DNA of 64,000 bases from Pseudomonadota bacterium (GCA_023388335.1 JAEWGL010000213.1:27848-91847), one strand, 5' to 3'. Shown: positions 18,302-28,102, counted from the first letter of the stretch. Numbers and translations are program-made. Notes: a model not told the origin generated them from the sequence alone.

Positions 18302-18769
18302 TTATTTCACTTTAGCCTCTTGCAAGGCCGCGGAAGACGACCAGACCCGATAGCGGATCTCAATGTCTTTGGCCGCATAGATCACCAGCGGCAATCTGCT
18401 GTTGTAGGCAGTCATATGGGGCGCGGCGAATACGAACCCGGTGCGTTTTTTATCGTCAGGACAACCCATCAGCGTGCTGGCCGGTCCGTGCAGGCTATCA
18501 ATGCGCAGATAGCTATAGCCCCAGCCTGGGATGTCACGGCTTTCGAAAGCGCCACCAAAGAAGTGTTTGTTGCAGTCGACCTCCATGGACTTGCCGGCAA
18601 ACAGCTCGACCTTGTACAGCGACTCGTCTACCTGCGCCGGCAATTGCACGACGTGGCGGGTGAAACCTGGTTCAGGCTCCGGAAATGGCTTGAGATCAGC
18701 GGCCAGCGCCGATTGAACCATTAACAGGAAGAGCGCAAGCGCGGTTGAGTAGCGGGCGTAATAACGCAT
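18302..18769 (-). CDS. eco: Ecotin-family serine protease inhibitor
   Basis: 155 residues. Signal peptide (cleavage after SALA, about residue 23). Mature part carries the ecotin pattern: QVDESLYKVELFAGKSMEVDCN, GWGYSYLRID, STLMGCPDD with the reactive-site Met next to the disulfide Cys, and NSRLPLVIYAAKDIEIRYRVW. Periplasmic inhibitor of trypsin-like and elastase-like proteases. Start ATG 18769 after AGGAGGCAATAACT. Sits between two ketone-body genes on the same strand. Confidence 0.93.
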   Translation of the reverse strand: MRYYARYSTALALFLLMVQSALAADLKPFPEPEPGFTRHVVQLPAQVDESLYKVELFAGKSMEVDCNKHFFGGAFESRDIPGWGYSYLRIDSLHGPASTLMGCPDDKKRTGFVFAAPHMTAYNSRLPLVIYAAKDIEIRYRVWSSSAALQEAKVK

Positions 18770-18901
18770 AGTTATTGCCTCCTGGCATTTTGATTGGGAA
18801 CTGATGTACATACTGAATCGCAGGTCCATCGGATTGCCAGACTAACGGTCGTCGATTCCTTGTCCCATCTTCAAGTTCTTCCCGGCCACTCGCCTGTCCT
18901 A

Positions 18902-19672
18902 CTATTGTGCCAACCATCCCCCATCGATGTTCCAAGCCGCCCCCCGCACCTGGCTGCCGGCCTCGCTGCAAAGAAACCCTACGAGTTCGCCCAGGTGTTC
19001 GGGCGTGACAAAGGCCAGGGAGGGCTGCTTCTCGGCGAGCAGGTCGCGTTGCGCCTGATGCGCATCGGTGCCATCCGCGGCGCGGTCGTCGATCTGTTTC
19101 TGCACCAGCGGCGTGAGCACCCAGCCGGGGCAGATGGCGTTACAGGTGACGTTGCTGCTGGCCGTCTCCAGGCCTACCACCTTGGTCAGCCCGACCACGC
19201 CGTGCTTGGCGGCCACATAGGCGGCCTTGCCGGTCGAGCCGACCAGGCCATGCACCGAGGCGATATTGACGATCCGCCCCCAGTTACGTGCACGCATACC
19301 CGGCAGCACCCGCTGGGTGGCGTGGAACACCGCCGATAGATTGAGGGCAATGATCTTGTCCCAGGCCTCTACAGGGAACTGCTCGACCGGCGCCACATGC
19401 TGGATGCCGGCATTATTGACGAGGATGTCGACGGCGCCGAACGTTGCCTCGGCAGTGCTGAACAATGCCTCTATTTGGGCCACATCGCTCAGGTCGGCGG
19501 GGTGGTGGATGACCTTCGCTGCGTGACGGGCGACCTCATCGATGGCTGCCTGGACATCGCCGAAGCCATTGAGGACTATGTTCGCCCCAGCCTTGGCCAG
19601 TACAAGGGCGATGCCCAGGCCGATGCCGCTGGTGGAACCGGTGACTACCGCTGTCTTGCCGTGCAGACTCAT
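18902..19672 (-). CDS. hbdH: 3-hydroxybutyrate dehydrogenase
   Basis: 256 residues, SDR fold. Oxidises D-3-hydroxybutyrate to acetoacetate with NAD. TGSTSGIG at 11-18, NNAG at 86-89, catalytic S139, Y152, K156. LVGSTGKAAYVAAKHGVVGLTK and NAICPGWVLTPLVQKQI are characteristic of bacterial HBDH. Start ATG 19672 after AAGGAGCATTCC; the longer upstream frame lacks family similarity. Feeds the acetoacetate ligase at 16312. Confidence 0.95.
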   Translation of the reverse strand: MSLHGKTAVVTGSTSGIGLGIALVLAKAGANIVLNGFGDVQAAIDEVARHAAKVIHHPADLSDVAQIEALFSTAEATFGAVDILVNNAGIQHVAPVEQFPVEAWDKIIALNLSAVFHATQRVLPGMRARNWGRIVNIASVHGLVGSTGKAAYVAAKHGVVGLTKVVGLETASSNVTCNAICPGWVLTPLVQKQIDDRAADGTDAHQAQRDLLAEKQPSLAFVTPEHLGELVGFLCSEAGSQVRGAAWNIDGGWLAQ

Positions 19673-19709
19673 GGAATGCTCCTTGGCTATGTCGCTGACA
19701 ATAATGAGG

Positions 19710-20726
19710 TTAGGCGCGCGGATCGAAGGCCTCGCGCAATGCATCGCCGATGAACACCAGCAGCGAGAGGATCAGCGCGAGGGCGAAGAAGGCCGTGAAG
19801 CCCAGCCAGGGCGCTTGCAGGTGCTGCTTGCCCTGGGTCACCAGCTCACCCAGCGAGGCGCTGCCGGCGGGCATGCCGAAGCCGAGGAAATCCAGCGCGG
19901 TCAGGGTGGTGATGGCACCGGTGAGCATGAATGGCACCAGGGTCAAGGTGGCGTTCATGGCATTGGGCAGGATATGCCGCAGGATCACCTGGCTGTCCTG
20001 CAAGCCTAGGGCCCGCGCCGCCTTGACGTATTCCAGGTTGCGCCCGCGCAGGAACTCGGCGCGCACCACGTCCACCAGGGCCAACCATGAAAACAGCGCC
20101 ATGATGCCCAGCAGCCACCAGAAATTCGGCTCGACGAAGCCGCTGAGGATGATCAGCAGGTAGAGCACCGGCAAGCCCGACCATACCTCCAGCAGCCGCT
20201 GGCCGAGCAGGTCGACCCAGCCACCGTGGTAGCCCTGCAATGCCCCGGCGGTGATCCCGATCACAACGCTGATCACGGTCAAGGCAAAAGCGAAGAGCAG
20301 CGATACCCGCGTGCCGTAGAGTACGCGGGCGAGGACGTCGCGGCCCTGGTCATCGGTGCCCAGCCAGTTGACCGTCGAAGGCGGACTGGGCGTGGGCACC
20401 GGCAGGTCGTAGTTGGGTGTGTCGGCGCTGAAGGGGATCGGCGCGAACATCATCCACCCGCCTTGGTCGGCAATCAGCTGACGCACGTACTGGCTACGGT
20501 AGTCGGGCTGGAACGGCAGCTGCCCGCCGAACGCCTGCTCGGTATGGCGCTTGAGGGCTGGCATGTAGAGCTCGCCCTGATAGCCGAGCAGCAGCGGTTT
20601 GTCATTGGCCACCAACTCCGCGCCCAGACTCAACAGCAGAAGGACGCCGAACAGCCACAGCGAGAGCCAGCCACGGCGGTTGCGGCGAAAGCGTTGCAGA
20701 CGACGGCGTGACAGGGGCGAGAGCAT
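19710..20726 (-). CDS. yejE: Peptide ABC transporter permease YejE
   Basis: 338 residues. BPD-transporter inner-membrane permease with EAA loop (ARALGLQDSQVILRHILPNA) and an extended periplasmic loop (residues 40-130) typical of YejE. Start ATG 20726 overlaps the yejB stop by one base; TTG three bases upstream is possible. Third gene of yejABE; no ATPase (yejF) is in the window on this side, since hbdH follows directly. Confidence 0.93.
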   Translation of the reverse strand: MLSPLSRRRLQRFRRNRRGWLSLWLFGVLLLLSLGAELVANDKPLLLGYQGELYMPALKRHTEQAFGGQLPFQPDYRSQYVRQLIADQGGWMMFAPIPFSADTPNYDLPVPTPSPPSTVNWLGTDDQGRDVLARVLYGTRVSLLFAFALTVISVVIGITAGALQGYHGGWVDLLGQRLLEVWSGLPVLYLLIILSGFVEPNFWWLLGIMALFSWLALVDVVRAEFLRGRNLEYVKAARALGLQDSQVILRHILPNAMNATLTLVPFMLTGAITTLTALDFLGFGMPAGSASLGELVTQGKQHLQAPWLGFTAFFALALILSLLVFIGDALREAFDPRA

Positions 20727-21784
20727 CAATGCGCCCTCGTGCTGAAGTCGATGCGTGGGTCGAGCAGGGTGTAGCTCAGATCACCGATCAGGCGGATCAG
20801 CAGGCCCGCCAGGGTGAAGATGAACAGCGTGCCGAACACCACCGGGTAGTCCCGTGACACCGCGGCCTCGTAACTCATGCGCCCCAGGCCATCGAGCGAG
20901 AAGATCACTTCGATCAGCAGCGAGCCCGCGAAGAACACGGTGATCAGTGCCTGTGGCACGCCCGCCACCACCAGCAGCATGGCGTTGCGCAACACATGGC
21001 CGTAGAGCACCCGTCGTTCGCTCAGGCCCTTGGCCCGCGCCGTGACCACGTACTGGCGGGCGATCTCGTCGAGAAAGGCGTTCTTGGTCAGCAGGGTCAG
21101 GGTAGCGAAGCCGCCGATCACCAGGGCACTGACTGGCAGTACCAGGTGCCAGAAATAGTCGGCGACCTGGCCCAGCAGGCTGAGCTGATCGAAGTTTTCC
21201 GAAACCATCCCGCGCACCGGGAACCAGTTCAGCGAGGTGCCGCCAGCGAACAGCACGATCAGCAGCAGGGCGAAGAGGAAGGAAGGCAGGGCATAGCCAA
21301 TCACGATCAGCGCGCTGCTCCAGGCATCGAAGCGGCTGCCGTGGCGTACCGCCTTGCGGATGCCCAGGGGGATCGACACCAGGTAGGTGATCAAGGTGGC
21401 CCAGAAGCCCAGTGACAGGGTCACCGGCAGCTTCTCCAGGATCAGGTCGGTGACCTTGGCACCACGGAAAAAGCTGCTGCCGAAGTCCAGGCGGGCGTAT
21501 TGGCCGAGCATCAGCCACAGGCGCTCCGGCGCGCTCTTGTCGAAGCCGTACTGGCGCTTGATCTCGTCGATCAGCTTCGGATCCAGGCCGCGGCTGGCCC
21601 GGGACTCACCATGCACGATTTCGACCCGTGCGCCCGGCGCACCACCACCGACGCCTTGCAGGCGGGCGACGGCCTGCTCGACCGGGCCGCCCGGGGCGGC
21701 CTGGACGATGGCGAAGTTGAGCAGCAGGATCGCCAGCAGGGTCGGGATGATCAGCAGCAACCGGCGCAGGATGTAGGCGGTCAT
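20726..21784 (-). CDS. yejB: Peptide ABC transporter permease YejB
   Basis: 352 residues, six hydrophobic segments. [17 protein letters not shown] is the standard opening of DppB-like permeases, and [21 protein letters not shown] is the EAA loop. Start ATG 21784 overlaps the yejA stop as ATGA. Forms the channel with YejE for oligopeptide (microcin C-like) import. Confidence 0.94.
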   Translation of the reverse strand: MTAYILRRLLLIIPTLLAILLLNFAIVQAAPGGPVEQAVARLQGVGGGAPGARVEIVHGESRASRGLDPKLIDEIKRQYGFDKSAPERLWLMLGQYARLDFGSSFFRGAKVTDLILEKLPVTLSLGFWATLITYLVSIPLGIRKAVRHGSRFDAWSSALIVIGYALPSFLFALLLIVLFAGGTSLNWFPVRGMVSENFDQLSLLGQVADYFWHLVLPVSALVIGGFATLTLLTKNAFLDEIARQYVVTARAKGLSERRVLYGHVLRNAMLLVVAGVPQALITVFFAGSLLIEVIFSLDGLGRMSYEAAVSRDYPVVFGTLFIFTLAGLLIRLIGDLSYTLLDPRIDFSTRAH

Positions 21785-23679
21785 GGCGTGTCCTTGCGGC
21801 GTTCGGCCATCTGCGCGTCGGTCAACGCTGTCGGGCTGACCTCCCACCAGGTGTCCAGGCCTTCGTCATAGGCGGCCTCGACCTTGGGCCGGCCAAAGCG
21901 GTTCCACCAGGCGGTGGAGCTGCCGGGTGGGTAGTAGTTGGGGATCCAGTAGTAGTTCCACTGCAGCACCCGGTCCAAGGCACGGGCATGGCGTTGCATG
22001 TCGACCTGGCTGTCGGCGCGCACCAAACCGTCGAGCAGGCTGTCGACAGCCGGGTCCTTCAGGACCATCAGGTTGTTCGAACCCGGGTCGTTGGCCGCGG
22101 CCGAGCCGAAGTAGTTGTACAACTCGGTGCCCGGCGAGAGCGTCACTGGATAGCCGGTGACGATCATGTCGTAGTCTCGGTCCATCAGGCGATTGATGTA
22201 CTGCGCGGCGTCGACGTTGCGGATGTTCAAGGTGACGCCGATCTGCGCCAGGTTGCGCTTCCACGGCAGCAGCAGGCGCTCCAGGCCCGATTGACCATTG
22301 AGGAACGTAAAGCTCAGCGGCTCGCCCCGGGCATTGACCAATTGATCGTCTCGGGGCTGCCAGCCGGCGGACTCGAGCAACGCCAGGGCCTGCAGTTGCT
22401 GGGGGCGGATGATGCCGGAGCCATCGCTGATCGGCGCCGTGAACACTTGGCTGTAGACTTCGTCCGGCACCTGCCCGCGCAAGGGCTCGAGCAGCTTGAG
22501 CTCGGCGGCATCCGGCGGTTCACGGGCGGCCAGGGGGGTGTTGGAGAATAGGCTCTGCTGGCGGATGTACAGGTTGCGCATCATCTGCCGGTTGCTCCAC
22601 TCGAAGTCCCACAGCAGCCCCAGGGCCTGACGCACGCGCCGGTCCTTGAACATCGGGCGCTCCAGGTTGAACACGAAGCCCTGGGCAGTCTGAGGTTTTT
22701 GCCGGCCCAGGTGGGCGCGTTGCAGGCGGCCGTCGTCCAGGGCAGGCCCGGCATAACCGAGGGTATAGGCGGTGGCGGAGAACTCGCGGTTGTAATCGTA
22801 GCCACCGCCGCGCAGCACCTGGCGGGCCACCTCGGTGTCGCCGAAGAACTCGACACGGATGCGGTCGAAGTTGAAGCGGCCCCGGCTTACCGGCAGGTCG
22901 CGGGCCCACCAGTTGGGGTCGCGTTCGAAGGTGATGCTGCGTCCGTTGTCGATCCGGCCGATGCGATAGGGGCCACTGCCCACCGGCTTGCTGAAGCCGG
23001 CGCCGTTGGCGAAGTCGCGCTCCTGCCAGTCGTGGGCCGGCAGCACCGGCAGGCTGGCCAGGTCCAGCGCCAGGGTCCGGCTGTGCGGCTGCCTGAAGTC
23101 GAAGCGCACCGTCTGCGGGCCTTCGACCACCACGTCGGCGACATCGGCGAACTGGGTGCGGTAGGTGAGGCTGCCCTTGCTCATCAGCAGCTCGAAGGTG
23201 AAACGCACATCCTCGGCCCGTATCGGTTTGCCGTCGGCGAAGGTGGCCCGCGGATCGAGCTCGATGCGCAGCCAGGCATCCTGCGGACCGCGCTCCAGGC
23301 GCCGGGCGATCAGTCCGTAGACGGTGTAGGGCTCATCGAACGAGCGTACCGCCAGCGGGGAATAGAGCCAGCCATTGACTTCAGTGACGCCGGTGCCCTT
23401 GTCGATATAGGGCAGGATATGGTCGAACTGGCCGATCTCGATGGCCGAGCGGCGCAGGCTGCCGCCCTTGGGGGCGTCGGGATTGACGTAGTTGAAATGC
23501 TGGAAGTCGGCGGGGTAGCGGGGTGTCTCGCCGTAGACGGTGAGGGCATGGCTTGGGGCGGCATGGGCGTGATTCAGGAACAACACCAGGCAGAGCAGCA
23601 GCAGGCATAAAGCATCGCGGGGCAAGCCCACGCCCACGTATTGGTGAGCGCGAGCTTGCCCCGTGATGGCTGCCATCAA
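21781..23679 (-). CDS. yejA: Peptide ABC transporter substrate-binding protein YejA
   Basis: Up to 632 residues. Family 5 periplasmic binding protein (SBP_bac_5): [18 protein letters not shown] near the start, [18 protein letters not shown], and a C-terminal [20 protein letters not shown]. The true start is uncertain: a REP inverted pair covers the first 20 codons, and no ATG lies nearer the signal peptide ([16 protein letters not shown], cleaved after AHA). A TTG at 23625 placing [11 protein letters not shown] at the N-terminus is a good alternative. Confidence 0.9.
   Translation of the reverse strand: MMAAITGQARAHQYVGVGLPRDALCLLLLCLVLFLNHAHAAPSHALTVYGETPRYPADFQHFNYVNPDAPKGGSLRRSAIEIGQFDHILPYIDKGTGVTEVNGWLYSPLAVRSFDEPYTVYGLIARRLERGPQDAWLRIELDPRATFADGKPIRAEDVRFTFELLMSKGSLTYRTQFADVADVVVEGPQTVRFDFRQPHSRTLALDLASLPVLPAHDWQERDFANGAGFSKPVGSGPYRIGRIDNGRSITFERDPNWWARDLPVSRGRFNFDRIRVEFFGDTEVARQVLRGGGYDYNREFSATAYTLGYAGPALDDGRLQRAHLGRQKPQTAQGFVFNLERPMFKDRRVRQALGLLWDFEWSNRQMMRNLYIRQQSLFSNTPLAAREPPDAAELKLLEPLRGQVPDEVYSQVFTAPISDGSGIIRPQQLQALALLESAGWQPRDDQLVNARGEPLSFTFLNGQSGLERLLLPWKRNLAQIGVTLNIRNVDAAQYINRLMDRDYDMIVTGYPVTLSPGTELYNYFGSAAANDPGSNNLMVLKDPAVDSLLDGLVRADSQVDMQRHARALDRVLQWNYYWIPNYYPPGSSTAWWNRFGRPKVEAAYDEGLDTWWEVSPTALTDAQMAERRKDTP
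23611..23672. repeat. REP inverted pair overlapping the yejA 5' end
   Basis: GCATCGCGGGGCAAGCCC (from 23611) is inverted as GCTTGCCCCGTGATGG (to 23671), separated by about 30 bp. The core resembles the putida REP sequence. It lies between ppiC and the yejA signal peptide. Confidence 0.7.
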
Positions 23680-23686
23680 GACGGGA

Positions 23687-23968
23687 TCAGTCCTGGCGGC
23701 TGGTCACTTCCAGCAGGTGATAGCCGAACTGCGTCTTGACCGGACCCTGGACCACGTTCACCGGCGCGCTGAAGACCACGGTGTCGAACTCCTTGACCAT
23801 CTGGCCCGGACCGAACGAACCCAGGTCACCGCCTTGGCGGCTGGATGGGCAGGTGGAGTTGGCCTTGGCAACTTCGGCGAAATCGGCACCGGCTTCGATC
23901 TGGGCCTTGAGTTCGTTGCACTTGTCTTCAGTGGCGACCAGGATGTGGCGGGCAGTGGCTTTGGCCAT
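23687..23968 (-). CDS. ppiC: Parvulin-type peptidyl-prolyl isomerase (second copy)
   Basis: 93 residues. MAKATARHILVATEDKCNEL, NSTCPSSRQGGDLGSFGPGQM and KTQFGYHLLEVTSRQD give all parvulin motifs. Start ATG 23968 after AAGGAGTATTTCCC. Cytoplasmic folding helper. About half identical in these motifs to the copy at 16005; probable paralogues. Confidence 0.95.
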   Translation of the reverse strand: MAKATARHILVATEDKCNELKAQIEAGADFAEVAKANSTCPSSRQGGDLGSFGPGQMVKEFDTVVFSAPVNVVQGPVKTQFGYHLLEVTSRQD

Positions 23969-24078
23969 GGGAAATACTCCTTGGGAAAACGCCAAGCCTA
24001 GCGCAAAACGTAGAGGGCTGTCTTCAGGTCGTGGCGACGATGGGGTTGCAGTCCGCCGCCCCCCTTTGCATATCGCCC

Positions 24079-25140
24079 TCAATGCTGTCCGGCCGCTTTG
24101 CGCAACAGCGCTTCGGTCGAGGCCCAGCCCAAGCAACCGTCGGTGATCGACACGCCGTACTTCAATGCGCCCTTGCCCAGCGGCTGGCAGCCGTCGAACA
24201 AGTGGCTCTCGAGCATCACGCCGACCAACGTGCGGTCGCCCGCGGCACGTTGTCCCAGCACATCCTCAAGTACCGCGGGCTGGCGTGCCGGGTCCTTGCC
24301 GCTGTTGGCGTGGCTGCAATCGACCATGATGCGCGCCGCCAACCCGGCCTTGGCCAAGCCTTGACGTGCCTGCTCGACATCGGCGGCAGCATGGTTGGGC
24401 CCCTTGTGGCCGCCGCGCAGCACCAGGTGGGTGTCGGGGTTGCCGAGGGTTTCGACGATGGCCGGGTAGCCCTGGGCATCGATGCCGAAGTGCCGGTGCG
24501 GATGCGAAGCGCTGCGGATAGCGTCGCAGGCGATGGCCACGCCGCCATCGGTGCCGTTCTTGAAGCCGACCGGCAGGCCCAGGCCACTGACCATCTCGCG
24601 GTGGATCTGCGACTCGGTGGTGCGTGCGCCGATGGCGGCCCAGCTGAGCAGGTCGTCGAAGTAGCCGGCGGCCATCGGCTGCAGCAGCTCGGTGGCAATG
24701 GGCAGTCCGCGTTCGAGCATGCCGAGCATCAAGCCACGGGACAGGGCCAGGCCGGCATGCATGTCATCGCTGCCATCCAGGTGCGGGTCGTAGGCAAGGC
24801 CTTTCCAGCCGACGGTAGTGCGGGGCTTTTCGACGTAGGCGCGCATCACCAGCAACAACTGGTCGTCAACCTCGGCGGCGAGGGCGGCCAGGCGGTCGGC
24901 GTATTCCAGCGCCGAGCGCGGGTCGTGCAGCGAGCATGGGCCGACGATGACCAGCAGGCGCGGGTCGCGGCCTTCGAGGATGGCGCGTACGGCCTCACGG
25001 TGCTGTTCGACTTGGTGGGCAAGGGCAGTGCAGAGCGGCATCTGCTGCTTGAGCAGGTGCGGGCTGGGCAGGCGTTGGCTGACGGCGGTGTTGGCCGCTT
25101 GGGGCTGGGTCAAGGGCAGGGCGAGAGAAGACGATTGCAT
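24079..25140 (-). CDS. aroF/aroG-type: 3-deoxy-7-phosphoheptulonate (DAHP) synthase, class I
   Basis: 353 residues. First enzyme of the shikimate pathway, condensing PEP with erythrose-4-phosphate; metal-dependent and normally feedback-inhibited by an aromatic amino acid. VGPCSLHD (66-73), RAYVEKPRTTVGWKG, IGARTTESQIHREMVSGL, GFKNGTDG, RGGHKGPN, DCSHANSGKD and the C-terminal SITDGCLGW are all conserved. Which amino acid inhibits it is not decidable by eye. Upstream lie an attenuator and two leader ORFs rich in aromatic codons. Confidence 0.96.
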   Translation of the reverse strand: MQSSSLALPLTQPQAANTAVSQRLPSPHLLKQQMPLCTALAHQVEQHREAVRAILEGRDPRLLVIVGPCSLHDPRSALEYADRLAALAAEVDDQLLLVMRAYVEKPRTTVGWKGLAYDPHLDGSDDMHAGLALSRGLMLGMLERGLPIATELLQPMAAGYFDDLLSWAAIGARTTESQIHREMVSGLGLPVGFKNGTDGGVAIACDAIRSASHPHRHFGIDAQGYPAIVETLGNPDTHLVLRGGHKGPNHAAADVEQARQGLAKAGLAARIMVDCSHANSGKDPARQPAVLEDVLGQRAAGDRTLVGVMLESHLFDGCQPLGKGALKYGVSITDGCLGWASTEALLRKAAGQH

Positions 25141-25191
25141 GGCGATTAGATTCCCTGGGCGGACGGCGGGTTCAAGCCCGCGCGGTCGGCC

Positions 25192-25341
25192 CTATCGAGG
25201 TGTTCGACAATTGGCCGGGTTGGCGTCGTGTGTTGAGTTGCCACCAGGCAGGAACCGATCGGAGGCGGCAGGCTGGCCCGAACGGGATTGGCTAAATCGC
25301 CAGGCGTAGGTGCTTGGGTAGAGGTAGGTGGCGTAGTTCAT
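25192..25341 (-). CDS. Second leader ORF rich in Tyr/Trp codons
   Basis: 49 codons, MNYATYLYPSTYAWRFSQSR to ANCRTPR, with five Tyr, one Trp and one Phe in the first 16 residues. GAGGATTGATCC precedes the ATG. It lies between the attenuator terminator (25390-25415) and the DAHP synthase start (50 nt downstream of its stop). It may be a second regulatory leader peptide or a small protein; no family recognised. Confidence 0.5.
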   Translation of the reverse strand: MNYATYLYPSTYAWRFSQSRSGQPAASDRFLPGGNSTHDANPANCRTPR

Positions 25342-25389
25342 GGATCAATCCTCGGTATGAATAGGTGTGGTTCGGCCGGAAAAACAAAA

Positions 25390-25415
25390 CCCCCGGTCGG
25401 GAGGCCGACCGGGGG
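25390..25415 (-). terminator. Attenuator terminator of the DAHP synthase leader
   Basis: Perfect 11-bp stem CCCCCGGTCGG/CCGACCGGGGG with a 4-base loop, then TTTTGTTTTT on the minus strand. It lies 53 bp after the leader-peptide stop and about 250 bp before the DAHP synthase ATG, as expected of transcription attenuation. Confidence 0.9.
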
Positions 25416-25451
25416 TTGAGTATTCTCGTGTTCGGCGGCCCCTCGAGAGTG

Positions 25452-25478
25452 GGCGCCGGTGTGGGTATCAGCGGCGCC
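25452..25478 (-). promoter_or_regulatory. Pause-type hairpin at the leader-peptide stop
   Basis: CGGCGCC (25472-25478) pairs with GGCGCCG (25452-25458), 7 bp, with the leader stop codon (25468-25470) in the loop. This is the position of the 1:2 hairpin in classic amino-acid attenuators. Confidence 0.55.
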
Positions 25479-25602
25479 TGTGGCTAAACCAATACCCAAA
25501 ATAGAAGCTGGCAGGAGCGACCGCCGGGCAACCGGCCACGGCCAACCCAGGGCGCGCGGTGCGACCGGTATGACGAGCGAGGTTGAGGGTGGCGTTTGGC
25601 AT
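25468..25602 (-). CDS. Aromatic-amino-acid leader peptide
   Basis: 44 codons from ATG 25602 (after CTGGAGAGCAAC): MPNATLNLARHTG to a terminal SFYFGYWFSHRRR and TGA. Seven residues from 33 to 39 are F-Y-F-G-Y-W-F, six of them aromatic. Followed by a small hairpin around the stop and a strong terminator before the DAHP synthase gene. Ribosome stalling on Phe, Tyr or Trp codons would favour an antiterminated form. Verified codon by codon. Confidence 0.82.
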   Translation of the reverse strand: MPNATLNLARHTGRTARPGLAVAGCPAVAPASFYFGYWFSHRRR

Positions 25603-25691
25603 GTTGCTCTCCAGTTGATGGCCCCGAGCTTACTGCAGGCGGCGAGTGGGTTTCAATGACTAAATGCAATCACGGCAATGATTAAGGCCTA

Positions 25692-26843
25692 TCAAAGTGG
25701 ATAGTGCTTGAGCTCCCGTGCAATGAGCATGCGCTGGATTTCGCTGGAGCCTTCGTAGATCTGGGTGATTCGCGCATCGCGGTAGTAACGCTCGACCGGA
25801 TAATCCTCCAGGTAGCCATAGCCACCATGGACCTGGATGGCCATCGAACAGACCCGCTCGGCCATTTCCGATGCGAACAGCTTGGCCTGGGAGGCTTCGC
25901 TCAGGCAGGGCTTGCCCGCGGTTCGCAGGCGTGCGGCATGCAGGATCAACAAGCGGGTGGCGTTGACCTGCAGCTGCATGTCGGCGAGCAGGTTGGCGAT
26001 GCTCTGGTGCTCGTTGATCGGCTTGCCGAACTGGATACGCTCACGTGCGTAGACCAGCGCGGCCTCGAACGCTGCGCGGGCGATGCCCAGCGCCTGCGCG
26101 GCGATGCCGATGCGCCCGCCTTCGAGGTTGGACAGGGCGATGGCCAGGCCCTTGCCGCGCTCACCCAGCAGGTTGGCGGCGGGGATACGGCAGTTGTTCA
26201 AGGTGACCGCGCAGGTGTCGGAGGCGCGGATGCCCATCTTGTGCTCACTACGGTCAACCACGAAACCTTCGTTGTCGGTCGGCACCAGAAACGCCGACAG
26301 GCCTTTCTTGCCCAGTTCTGGATCGGTCACGGCAAACACGATGGCAAGGCCTGCTCGGCGGGCGTTGCTGACGAACTGCTTGGCACCATTGATCACCCAG
26401 TGGTCGCCGTGCAGTTCGGCACGGGTACGCAGGTTGTGGGCCTCGGATCCGGCCTGGGGTTCGGTCAGGCAGAAACAGCCGATCACCTCGCCGCTGGCCA
26501 GGCGCGGCAGCCACGCCTGTTGTTGCTCGGGATTGCCATAGGCCAGCAGCGGGCCGCAACCGACCGAGTTGTGGATGCTCATCAGGGCGCCGGTGGCCCC
26601 ATCACCAGCGGAAATTTCCTCCACCGCCAGGGCATAGGCCACGTAGTCGGTGTAGCTGCCGCCCCAGTCCTCGGGGACGACCATGCCGAGCAGCCCCAGC
26701 TCACCCATCTTCCGGACCACACTGTCGTCGATCCAGCCGGCCTTTTCCCAGGCCTGGGCATGGGGTGCGATTTCGCCACGGGCAAAATCCCGGGCCATGT
26801 CGCGGATCATGATCTGCTCTTCGCTCAGTTCCAGGTCTTGCAT
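25692..26843 (-). CDS. Acyl-CoA dehydrogenase
   Basis: 383 residues, normal length. FAD enzyme oxidising an acyl-CoA to the 2-enoyl form. [20 protein letters not shown] (FAD region), [22 protein letters not shown] and the catalytic Glu in [17 protein letters not shown] near residue 365. Next gene upstream is a 3-hydroxyisobutyryl-CoA hydrolase-like gene on the same strand, 16 bp apart, so branched-chain (isobutyryl-CoA, valine) catabolism is likely. Start ATG 26843. Confidence 0.93.
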   Translation of the reverse strand: MQDLELSEEQIMIRDMARDFARGEIAPHAQAWEKAGWIDDSVVRKMGELGLLGMVVPEDWGGSYTDYVAYALAVEEISAGDGATGALMSIHNSVGCGPLLAYGNPEQQQAWLPRLASGEVIGCFCLTEPQAGSEAHNLRTRAELHGDHWVINGAKQFVSNARRAGLAIVFAVTDPELGKKGLSAFLVPTDNEGFVVDRSEHKMGIRASDTCAVTLNNCRIPAANLLGERGKGLAIALSNLEGGRIGIAAQALGIARAAFEAALVYARERIQFGKPINEHQSIANLLADMQLQVNATRLLILHAARLRTAGKPCLSEASQAKLFASEMAERVCSMAIQVHGGYGYLEDYPVERYYRDARITQIYEGSSEIQRMLIARELKHYPL

Positions 26844-26859
26844 CTGTGTACTCCCGTGC

Positions 26860-27930
26860 TCACAGGCCTTCGAAGAATTGCTCGACACGCTGGCGATCAA
26901 GCTCGGCCAAGGTCGGCGGGTTCCAGCGTGGCTGCTTGTCCTTGTCGATGATCAGCGCGCGCACGCCCTCGATGATGTCGCCGTGCTCGAACCATTGCCG
27001 GTCCAGGTGCAGCTCCATGGCAAAACAGTCTTCCAGGCTCAGGCGCCGACCGCGACGCAGCATCTCCAGGGTAACCGCCATCGCCAAGGGCGAACGGGTT
27101 TCCAGCTGATCGGCGGTGGCCAGCGCCCATTGGTGACTGTCGGCCACGGTTACCGTGCGCAGCTGCTCGATGATGCTGGGTACGTCGGGGAGGGCGAAGA
27201 AGTGGTCGATCACCGGCCGCAGCTTCTCCAGCGGCGCATCCCCCAGCACCTGGGTACCGAGTTTTGCCAGCAGGCCCTGGAGGTCTTTGAGCGGCTGCTC
27301 ACCGAAGCTCAGGCGGTCGAGGCCCTCGTCGAGGACGGCCAGCTTGTCGCTCCCCAGGTACCAATCGGCCAGCCCGCAGTAGAGGGCATCAGCAGCCTGG
27401 ATTTGGGCGCCGCTGACACCAAGGTAGGCGCCCAGTTCGCCAGGCATGCGCGACAGGAAGTAGCTGCCGCCAACATCCGGGAAGTAGCCGATGCCCACTT
27501 CCGGCATGCCCAGGCGGCTGCGCTCGGTCACCACGCGCAGATCAGCGCCCTGGGCCAGGCCCATGCCGCCACCGAGGGTGAAGCCGTCCATCAGCACCAG
27601 GATAGGTTTGCGGTAGTGATGAATGCATAGGTCGAGGGCATATTCCTCGACGAAGAAGTCATGGTGCAGGTGGGCGCCGGTCTTGAAACTGTCGTACAGC
27701 GAGCGGATATCGCCGCCGGCGCAGAAGCCCTTGGGGCCTTCGCCTCGCAGCACTACGGCCTGTACCTGGCTATCCTCGGCCCAATCGTCCAGGTGCCGCT
27801 GCAGGCTGCGGACCATGTCGAGGGTGAGGGCGTTGAGGCCGGCAGGGCGGTTGAGGGTCAAGTGTCCGATGCAATTGCGGACATCGGCCAGTACGGGGGC
27901 CGACGCAGAGGTATCAGCATGCGCGGTCAT
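26860..27930 (-). CDS. Enoyl-CoA hydratase/isomerase family, 3-hydroxyisobutyryl-CoA hydrolase type
   Basis: 356 residues, longer than a simple crotonase and matching [18 protein letters not shown] (oxyanion hole), [21 protein letters not shown], and [23 protein letters not shown] with the catalytic Glu and Asp of HIBYL-CoA hydrolases. Would release free 3-hydroxyisobutyrate in valine catabolism. Co-transcribed with the acyl-CoA dehydrogenase. Other possible substrate: 3-hydroxypropionyl-CoA. Confidence 0.9.
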   Translation of the reverse strand: MTAHADTSASAPVLADVRNCIGHLTLNRPAGLNALTLDMVRSLQRHLDDWAEDSQVQAVVLRGEGPKGFCAGGDIRSLYDSFKTGAHLHHDFFVEEYALDLCIHHYRKPILVLMDGFTLGGGMGLAQGADLRVVTERSRLGMPEVGIGYFPDVGGSYFLSRMPGELGAYLGVSGAQIQAADALYCGLADWYLGSDKLAVLDEGLDRLSFGEQPLKDLQGLLAKLGTQVLGDAPLEKLRPVIDHFFALPDVPSIIEQLRTVTVADSHQWALATADQLETRSPLAMAVTLEMLRRGRRLSLEDCFAMELHLDRQWFEHGDIIEGVRALIIDKDKQPRWNPPTLAELDRQRVEQFFEGL

Positions 27931-28102
27931 CGCGGTCTCCCTGCTTTGTTATTGATTTCCAAGTGAAGTCTGGCGGCGCTGGAGGATCGAGGGATCCTAG
28001 CAGCGCGCTTTTGCTCAGCGCAATCGGCAAAACTGCAGCAGCTGTCTGCATTTTTACCGTAGGGGTTGCTTGGTCCCGCAGGTGTTTTGGCGTGCTCTGC
28101 AC

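Noticed and set aside
25381..25420. Simple terminator of an upstream gene rather than an attenuator
   Set aside because: The nearest minus-strand gene upstream of it (coming from higher coordinates) is the acyl-CoA dehydrogenase, which ends 280 bp earlier, and an aromatic leader peptide lies in between; the layout is that of attenuation.
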